From positions 1 to 58,928 of the forward strand of contig SLKT01000093.1 of the NCBI GenBank assembly GCA_007134485.1: a stretch of 58,928 nucleotides of DNA, in the 5' to 3' direction. Below are positions 53,105-58,928 of the stretch, in pieces. Every line of letters begins with the position of its first letter. Positions within the stretch are counted from its first letter, which is position 1. Source of the stretch: Wenzhouxiangella sp. (GTDB lineage Bacteria > Pseudomonadota > Gammaproteobacteria > Xanthomonadales > Wenzhouxiangellaceae). Position numbers and translations under genes: made by a program. The notes beneath the pieces were generated by a model. The model was not told the origin of the DNA. It made no database searches and saw nothing but the letters and a program-made list of their open reading frames with translations.

Positions 53105-54769
53105 TTACTCAAATGCTTCCTTAACCGTCATGGAAATGACACGGTCATGGCTCGGCAGAATTTCAGTGGCGTGACTGATGATCAGCGCAGTGCGCCCGGT
53201 CAACCAGTCATCCAGCGCAGCGGTCACCTGCCGGGCTGAATCGCCATCCAGGCTTTCAAATGGCTCGTCGAGAATGACGATGTCGGGATCGCTCAGCATC
53301 AGCCGGACCAGCGCAATGCGGCGGCGTTGTCCGCCTGATACGTTGGCGCCGCTTTCTTCCAGCCAGGTGTCGAGACCGCCGGGCAGGTCGGCAAGGAAAT
53401 CGCCAAGCCCGACCCGTTCCAGCGCCCTGGTCAATCGATACTCATCGGCCTCGGGATCGGCCAGGCGCAGGTTGGCGGACAGCGTGTCGCGAAACAGCAC
53501 CGGGTGCTGGGGGAGATAGCCGATTCTGTGGCGCAGATCATCGGGATCAAGATGGCGAACATCGGTTTCACCAATCAACACCCGGCCCTGTTCCGGATCG
53601 ACCTGGCGCATGACCAGAAGGGCCAGGCTGGACTTGCCGTAGCCGCTGGGCCCGGTCACGACCACGGTTTGGCCGGCCTTGATGTCCAAGTCGAGGTTTT
53701 CCAGCACGGGTGACTGATGGGGCTGGTAACGAAAAGTTACGGCGTCAATTCGAATCGAGGTCTTTTCAGGCCATAGCTCGGGGCATTCGGGGCGGGGCAG
53801 CGCGGCGGGATCTTCGCTCAAGGTATTGATGCGCTCGACGGCGCTCTGGCATTGGCTGAGTTTTCGCCAGGCCATGGGCAACGGTAGCCAGGCCTCATTG
53901 AGCCCCAGAACCGCCAGCACGACCAGACCCAGCACGGGTGCCGAGATCTGGTTTTCGGCAAAGATCAGCAACCCCAGTACAAGGGCCAGCCACAGAGCGA
54001 TCATTCCAGTCAGCAACACCAGTGCCTGGCCCAGCGCATCGAGAGCGCCGAGCCGACGGGTCAGGTCGACCACCCTGATGGATTGTTCATTGATTCGGTC
54101 GGCGTAGTCCGAGGTCCGGTCCAGGGCGCGCAGTTCATTGAGCCCCTCCAGGCCGGCGGCACTCATGCTCCGCAAATCGGGCAGGGCCTGCGTCAATGCC
54201 TGGCTCGGCGCGCGGCCCAGCCGGCGGGTCGAAGAAACGGTCAATGGATTGAGTACCAGCAGTGTTCCGGCGGTGAGCAACGCCAGCCAGGGATCGATCA
54301 GGCCCAATAGCACCACCGCGAGCAGTGACAGCGCAACCGCCGCCACCGTCGGCCCGGTCACCCCGAGATAGAGATGGTCGAGAATGTCGACATCCGCGGT
54401 CAGGCGACTGAGGGTGTCGCCACGCCGCAGGCCTTTCAGAAACATCTCGTCATGGTTGAGCAGGCGCGAGAGGACCTCGGCGCGCAGGTCCTCGAGCAGA
54501 CGAAAGGTGGCTTCGTGGGTCACCAGTCGCTCGCCATAACGCGACAACGTTCTAGTGATGGCGGCCAGGCGGATGCCCGCGCCGGGCGTAAAAATGTCCA
54601 GCGCGGCGATCAGGCCCAGCCCGGCCAGGGCGCTGGCGGTGATGAACCAGCCTGACAGCGCCAGCAGACCGATGCCGGCAATCAGTGACAGCATCATCAA
54701 CCCCAGCCCGGCCAGTTGCCAGCCGGCGCGGCGCATCAAAAGTGAACGCATGCGAAAGCGCCGGCTCAT
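53105..54769 (-). CDS. cydC: Thiol reductant ABC exporter subunit CydC
   Basis: Half-transporter of the CydDC heterodimer, which exports glutathione/cysteine (and binds heme) and is needed for cytochrome bd maturation. 554 residues. Six-helix exporter domain (about 15-300) and an NBD with Walker A TGPSGYGKSS (about 371-380), signature VSGGQRRRIA and VILDEPFESLD. The start overlaps cydD's stop by 4 nt (ATGA). An in-frame extension into cydD is rejected. Confidence 0.93.
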   Translation of the reverse strand: MSRRFRMRSLLMRRAGWQLAGLGLMMLSLIAGIGLLALSGWFITASALAGLGLIAALDIFTPGAGIRLAAITRTLSRYGERLVTHEATFRLLEDLRAEVLSRLLNHDEMFLKGLRRGDTLSRLTADVDILDHLYLGVTGPTVAAVALSLLAVVLLGLIDPWLALLTAGTLLVLNPLTVSSTRRLGRAPSQALTQALPDLRSMSAAGLEGLNELRALDRTSDYADRINEQSIRVVDLTRRLGALDALGQALVLLTGMIALWLALVLGLLIFAENQISAPVLGLVVLAVLGLNEAWLPLPMAWRKLSQCQSAVERINTLSEDPAALPRPECPELWPEKTSIRIDAVTFRYQPHQSPVLENLDLDIKAGQTVVVTGPSGYGKSSLALLVMRQVDPEQGRVLIGETDVRHLDPDDLRHRIGYLPQHPVLFRDTLSANLRLADPEADEYRLTRALERVGLGDFLADLPGGLDTWLEESGANVSGGQRRRIALVRLMLSDPDIVILDEPFESLDGDSARQVTAALDDWLTGRTALIISHATEILPSHDRVISMTVKEAFE

Positions 54770-56499
54770 TCTTCGATCTCCACAAGCCGGCCGTTCTCCA
54801 TTTGGAAGACACGGTCGGCCCATTGCCGCGCCAGCGGGGAATGGCTGGCGGCAATGACCGTCATCGGGGTTTTCTCGTTGGCCCGGCGAATCGCCCTCCA
54901 GATCATCCTTTCACTGTCGATATCAAGAGCGCTGGTCGGCTCGTCGAGCAACAGCAAGGGGCGCGGTTCGAGCAAGGCCCGGGCCAGTGCAATGCGCTGG
55001 GCCTGGCCACCGGAAAATCCGAATCCGTCCTGGCCGACTGGCGTGTCCAGTCCTCGTGGCAGGCGGGCGGTGAATTCGCTGACCCGGCAGAGATCAGCGG
55101 CACGTTCAATGTCTGATTGGCTGGCCTGCTCGCGTCCGAGCGCAATATTGTCGGCAATGGTTCCGGGAAACAGCACCGGTGTCTGGCCCAGCCAGGCCCG
55201 CAATCGGGCCAGGTCAGGGGATTCAAGTCCGGCCTGGTCGATGCTGCCCAATTCTATCCGGCCCCGGTCGGCGGAAATGAAACCGGCCAGCAGGCTGATC
55301 AGGGTGGATTTTCCGCATCCACTGGGGCCGGTGATCAAGACATGCTCCCCGGCCCGGATATCCAGGTCGAGATCCTGCAAAACCATGGTGCGGTCGGGCC
55401 AGGCAAAGCCCAGGGCACTGACGCTGACGCTCAATGGTCGGTTGGTATCGGGTGCGACTTTTCGGGTGGATAGGCCCCGTGCCGGTGGTAATTCCAGCAG
55501 CGGCCGAATGCTTTCGGCGGCCGCCAGGGCACCCGCTCGGTCGTGCCAGTGCTGGGCCAGGGTGCGAAGCGGCGCGAAGAACTCCGGAGCCAGCAGCAGG
55601 ATGAACAGCCCGCTGCCCAGACTGAGCGTGGCGACCGGACCGAACTCGATATAGCCCAGAAGCCCAAGCCCGATATAGATGGCCAGCATGGCGATGGCCA
55701 CGGCGGCGAAGAATTCCAGCACGGCCGAGGACAGAAAGGCCAGGCGCAGCACGGCCATGGTTCGTTGTCGAAATGATCTGGAAAACTCGGCAATGCGCGA
55801 TTGCTCGCGCGCCTCGGCGCCGAATCTTCTAATCGTGTCCAGCCCGTGCAGGCGGTCGTGAAAGACGCCGGCCAGGCGCGCCAGGGCTTGGTGCTGGTTG
55901 CGACTGAGCTGCTCGGCGCCCATGCCGACCAGGGCCATGAATAATGGAATCAGCGGCGCGGTCAGCGCCAGCAGCAGGCCGGCCAGCCAGTTCTGTGAAG
56001 CCACGACCACGACAATGCCGCCCGGGATGACCAGGGCGCTTGCCATCTGCGGCTTGAAGCGCGCGTAATAGGCATCCAGCGCTTCGACATGGTCATTGAG
56101 TTGGGTGACCAGCTCGCCGGTGCCCATCGGCCGCAGGCGCTCGGCGCCAACCTGACACAAGTGATCAAAGAGTTGCTTGCGCAAATCCCTGCGAACGCTG
56201 GCCGAAGCATGGGCACTGACCAGGCCGCGCAGTCCGTTGAAGCCGGCGCGCAGGATCAGTACTCCCAGCAAGCCCCACAGCGCGCTCCAAAGTGCGGCGA
56301 TCGGAGTATCCAGGACGATGGCCGCGTGCAGGCACCAGGCGATCAGTCCGGCCTGGGCAATGATGACAATGGCCTCGCCCAGTGCAAGCACGAAGCTGGC
56401 CGGACGCAGCCAGGTCGGCGCCTGGCTGTCCAGCCAAGCACGCTGGCCCGTCTTGGAAGTCAATTCCGGGTCCGGATCAGTGGCCGGCGTATCCCTCAC
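54766..56499 (-). CDS. cydD: Thiol reductant ABC exporter subunit CydD
   Basis: Partner half-transporter of CydC. 577 residues. Exporter domain (about 30-325) and NBD with Walker A TGPSGCGKST (about 386-395), signature FSGGQAQRIA and LLLDEPTSALD. It starts with GTG and overlaps cydB by 23 nt, so the four cyd genes are a single transcription unit. Confidence 0.93.
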   Translation of the reverse strand: MRDTPATDPDPELTSKTGQRAWLDSQAPTWLRPASFVLALGEAIVIIAQAGLIAWCLHAAIVLDTPIAALWSALWGLLGVLILRAGFNGLRGLVSAHASASVRRDLRKQLFDHLCQVGAERLRPMGTGELVTQLNDHVEALDAYYARFKPQMASALVIPGGIVVVVASQNWLAGLLLALTAPLIPLFMALVGMGAEQLSRNQHQALARLAGVFHDRLHGLDTIRRFGAEAREQSRIAEFSRSFRQRTMAVLRLAFLSSAVLEFFAAVAIAMLAIYIGLGLLGYIEFGPVATLSLGSGLFILLLAPEFFAPLRTLAQHWHDRAGALAAAESIRPLLELPPARGLSTRKVAPDTNRPLSVSVSALGFAWPDRTMVLQDLDLDIRAGEHVLITGPSGCGKSTLISLLAGFISADRGRIELGSIDQAGLESPDLARLRAWLGQTPVLFPGTIADNIALGREQASQSDIERAADLCRVSEFTARLPRGLDTPVGQDGFGFSGGQAQRIALARALLEPRPLLLLDEPTSALDIDSERMIWRAIRRANEKTPMTVIAASHSPLARQWADRVFQMENGRLVEIEE

Positions 56500-57484
56500 C
56501 GGCCCGGACCTTGCCGCGGAATACCCAGTAGGTCCAGGCGGTATAGCCCAGGATGATGGGGATCAGGAACAGCACGCCCAGCAGCAGGAAGAGCTGGCTG
56601 CCGGCATCCGAGGCGGCATCCCAGAAGGTGTGATCCGGGGGGACGGCATACGGCCACTGGGTGATCAGCAGCCCGGCATAGAACAGGGCGAACAGGATCA
56701 GCGAACCGATGAACGGCGAGGCCTCGGCGCGTTGGCGAATCCGCCACATCAGCCAGACGGCCACGGCCACGGTCAGGGTCGGGAATATCCACAGCCAGCT
56801 CAAATGATCGAACCAGCGGCTCATGATGCGTTCATTGGTCAGCGGTGTCCACAGGCTGGAGACGACGAAGAACACCATCACGATGGCCAGCAGCCAGGGG
56901 GCCAGTTGAAACGCCCACTTCTGGGTGCGGCCCTCGGTCTTGAGAATGGTCCAGGTGATCCCGAGCAGGGCATAGCCGGCCACCACGCCCAGGCCAGTCA
57001 TCACGGTGAATGGGGTCAACCAGTCGAAGGCACCCCCAACGTAGACAAAGCCCTCGGTTTCGAAGCCCTGGATGTAGGCCCCGACAACCACACCCTGGGC
57101 GAAGGCGGCCACGGTGGACCCGCCGAAAAACGCCCGGTCCCACCAGTAGCGTCGGGAATCGGCCTTGAAGCGAAACTCGAAGGCCACGCCGCGAAAAATC
57201 AATCCGGCCAGCATCAGGAACACGCCGATGTAGAGGGCCGGAAGAAATACCGCGTAAATCATCGGAAACGCGGCCAGAAGCCCGGCGCCGCCGAGAATCA
57301 GCCAGGTCTCGTTGCCGTCCCAGACCGGTGCGACCGAGTTCATCAGTTCATCGCGCGAGTCATCGTTCGGCGCGAACGGAAACAGGATGCCCACCCCCAG
57401 GTCGAAGCCGTCCATCAGGACGTACATGAATACACCCAGGCCAATGATGGCCACCCAGATCAGTGTCAGATCAATCAGTTCCAT
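56477..57484 (-). CDS. cydB: Cytochrome bd-type quinol oxidase subunit II
   Basis: 335 residues, eight to nine membrane helices. LTLIWVAIIGLGVFMYVLMDGFDLG-type N-terminus (given in part), NSVAPVWDGNETWLILGG and the C-terminal YWVFRGKV are CydB signatures. Slightly shorter than E. coli CydB and closer to the cyanide-insensitive CioB group. No CydX-size gene lies between cydB and cydD. Confidence 0.95.
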   Translation of the reverse strand: MELIDLTLIWVAIIGLGVFMYVLMDGFDLGVGILFPFAPNDDSRDELMNSVAPVWDGNETWLILGGAGLLAAFPMIYAVFLPALYIGVFLMLAGLIFRGVAFEFRFKADSRRYWWDRAFFGGSTVAAFAQGVVVGAYIQGFETEGFVYVGGAFDWLTPFTVMTGLGVVAGYALLGITWTILKTEGRTQKWAFQLAPWLLAIVMVFFVVSSLWTPLTNERIMSRWFDHLSWLWIFPTLTVAVAVWLMWRIRQRAEASPFIGSLILFALFYAGLLITQWPYAVPPDHTFWDAASDAGSQLFLLLGVLFLIPIILGYTAWTYWVFRGKVRAGEGYAGH

Positions 57485-57486
57485 GC

Positions 57487-58896
57487 TCAGGCTCCCGGGT
57501 TGTCGGTTGCAGTTCTGGGCTTGATATCAGCCGCCGACCAGGGTCGTTTCGGCCTGGCCCTCATGCCGATCTCCGACGGCTCGATCGGATCGGGCCCTGA
57601 ATCGACGATGCGCTTCAGGTAGAGCACCCCGGCGCTGAACACGACCGCGTAAACGGTGATGTAACCGATCAGGGTAAGCAGTACCATCCAGCCGTCCAGC
57701 GATGGCGTCATGGCCTCACTGACGCGCATGACATCCTGGATGATCCAGGGCTGACGACCGACATCGGTGACAAACCAGCCGGCCAGCACCGCCACGAAGG
57801 GTAGGGGAATACTCCATGTCAGCGCTCTGAGCAAGCGGGTGGACTGGAACAGCCGGCCACGCCACAACTGCCAGGCCGAGGCCAGGGCAAGGCCAATGAA
57901 AATCAGGCCCAGCGCTACCATGATGCGAAAACTCCAGAAAACGATGCCGACCGGTGGCCGGTCCTCCGGCGGTACGGATTTCAGGCCGGTGACCTCGCCA
58001 TCCAGGCTGTGGGTCAGAATCAGGCTGCCCAGGTAGGGAATGGCGATCTCGAAGCGGTTGGTTTCGTTGGCCGAATCGGGAATGGCGAACAGCACCAGCG
58101 GCGCGCCGGTCTGGGTTTCCCAGTGGCCTTCCATGGCCGCCACCTTGATCGGCTGATGCTCAAAGGTGTTGAGTCCATGCAAATCACCGGTGAGCAGTTG
58201 CAACGGCGTCGCCACAGCCAGCATGACCACGCACATTTTCAGCGCCCGTCGGCTGGTTTCTGGGTGGCGGCCCTTGAGCAGGTACCAGGCGCTGACACCG
58301 GCGACCACGAAACCGCCGGTGATGAACGAGGCAAGGGCCATGTGGGCAAAGCGGTAGGGCAGCGACGGATTGAAGATGGCCTGGAGCCATGAGGTCATCT
58401 GAACCATGCCGTCGGTGAATTCCACTCCGGCTGGTGTCTGCATCCAGCTATTGGCCGAGAGGATCCAGAAAGAGGACAGGAATGTCCCGAAGGCCACCAT
58501 GCAGGCCGAGAACAGGTGCGCACCGCGCGGCACCTTGTCACGACCAAACAACAATACGCCCAGGAAGGTGGCCTCGAGGAAAAATGCGGTCACCACCTCG
58601 TAGCTGAGTATAGGCCCGAGGAAATTCGCCGAGGAGTAGGAAAATACACTCCAGTTGGTGCCGAACTGGAAAGCCATGACAATGCCCGATACAACGCCCA
58701 TGCCGAACACGACGGCAAAGATCTTGATCCAGAACTGGGACAGTTTCTGATAGATCGGATCACCGGTCTTGTAGGCGATTGCCTCGAGGACGGCAACGTA
58801 GGCGGCCAGTCCGATGGTGAATACCGGAAAGATCGCATGGAAGGAAACAACGAACGCAAACTGGATGCGCGAGAGAAGGACCGGATCAAGTTCCAT
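57487..58896 (-). CDS. cydA: Cytochrome bd-type quinol oxidase subunit I (short Q-loop)
   Basis: Heme-bearing subunit that reduces oxygen with quinol electrons. 469 residues, shorter than the ~522 of E. coli, mainly because the Q-loop is compact, as in the CioA subgroup. The heme b595 histidine His20 is in VVSFHAIFP, the b558 ligands are in YRFAHMALASF and SFRIMVALG, and the quinol-site KVAAMEGHWET is intact. GRQPWIIQDVMR is typical. The ATG sits 32 nt from the window edge, so the promoter is not visible. Confidence 0.95.
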   Translation of the reverse strand: MELDPVLLSRIQFAFVVSFHAIFPVFTIGLAAYVAVLEAIAYKTGDPIYQKLSQFWIKIFAVVFGMGVVSGIVMAFQFGTNWSVFSYSSANFLGPILSYEVVTAFFLEATFLGVLLFGRDKVPRGAHLFSACMVAFGTFLSSFWILSANSWMQTPAGVEFTDGMVQMTSWLQAIFNPSLPYRFAHMALASFITGGFVVAGVSAWYLLKGRHPETSRRALKMCVVMLAVATPLQLLTGDLHGLNTFEHQPIKVAAMEGHWETQTGAPLVLFAIPDSANETNRFEIAIPYLGSLILTHSLDGEVTGLKSVPPEDRPPVGIVFWSFRIMVALGLIFIGLALASAWQLWRGRLFQSTRLLRALTWSIPLPFVAVLAGWFVTDVGRQPWIIQDVMRVSEAMTPSLDGWMVLLTLIGYITVYAVVFSAGVLYLKRIVDSGPDPIEPSEIGMRARPKRPWSAADIKPRTATDNPGA

Positions 58897-58928
58897 CAGA
58901 GTATGCCGCCACTATTTAAACCCGCGAA

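Noticed and set aside
56177-57622. 481-codon plus-strand frame across cydD, cydB and cydA
   Set aside because: It crosses gene borders and is Gly/Gln/His-rich; the minus-strand cyd genes have full family motifs.

Overview
The window is GC-rich chromosomal DNA from a Gram-negative gammaproteobacterium. It has a Lol lipoprotein sorter, lipid A/Kdo genes, RNase E with a gammaproteobacterial membrane-targeting helix, SdhE/YgfX/YgfZ homologues and cydABDC. Gene content (tryptophan 2,3-dioxygenase, penicillin acylase, M13 peptidase, a separate E1-alpha/E1-beta oxoacid dehydrogenase) recalls the Xanthomonadales/Wenzhouxiangella side of the class. That placement is inferred from protein resemblance only. 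I saw no tRNA, rRNA, IS element, prophage or CRISPR array. It reads as core chromosome rather than a mobile island.

Layout: (1) 1-2084, 3'-truncated rne (minus) with a long leader. (2) 2808-15477, a tightly packed plus-strand envelope/repair run: rluC, lolC/E, lolD, comEC, exbB, exbD, msbA, lpxK, kdsB, a low-molecular-weight tyrosine phosphatase, uvrC, pgsA; then a SAM methyltransferase. (3) 16353-18362, minus strand: an acidic PhnD-like exported protein and ygfZ. (4) 18405-23335, a complete succinate dehydrogenase module: a 56-codon sdhAF4-like gene, sdhC, sdhD, sdhA, sdhB, sdhE, then ygfX and mtgA. (5) 23336-23647, a gene-free stretch made almost entirely of two inverted-repeat structures. 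(6) 29196-23648, a minus-strand six-gene run: E1-alpha, E1-beta, E2, a RimB-like protease, RimK ligase and a DUF4126 membrane protein. (7) 29336-36872: tryptophan dioxygenase, a secreted penicillin acylase family protein, a small SecB-like unknown, a WS/DGAT acyltransferase, a TPR protein and a phasin. (8) 37003-43449: an anchored HExxH protein, a BtuF-like binding protein, an MFS transporter, a YfcC transporter behind an AACN tetranucleotide tract, an SDR and an FHA-EAL protein. (9) 43452-52895: LpxR-like lipid A deacylase, M13 peptidase, HD-GYP protein, response regulator, DASS transporter with RCK_C domains, an exported BFN-PDZ protein and an SSS symporter. (10) 53105-58896: cydABDC, minus strand.

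How they work together: region 2 supplies outer-membrane assembly (lipoprotein release, lipid A flipping and 4'-phosphorylation, Kdo activation, TonB/Tol-type energisation). Region 4 pairs SDH structural genes with both flavinylation/assembly factors. Region 6 couples a central 2-oxoacid dehydrogenase to a ribosomal S6 glutamylation ligase/protease pair. Region 7 suggests storage of neutral lipid. Regions 8-9 contain both classes of cyclic-di-GMP phosphodiesterase (EAL and HD-GYP).

Most genes are recognisable families. The points I consider least explained are the nested inverted repeat at 23343-23512, the oxoacid dehydrogenase-RimBK-DUF4126 gene run, the AACN tract before the YfcC transporter, the acidic domain of the PhnD-like protein, and the single-pass HExxHxxGxxD protein. 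I did not find a clearly new multi-gene defence or mobile system here.
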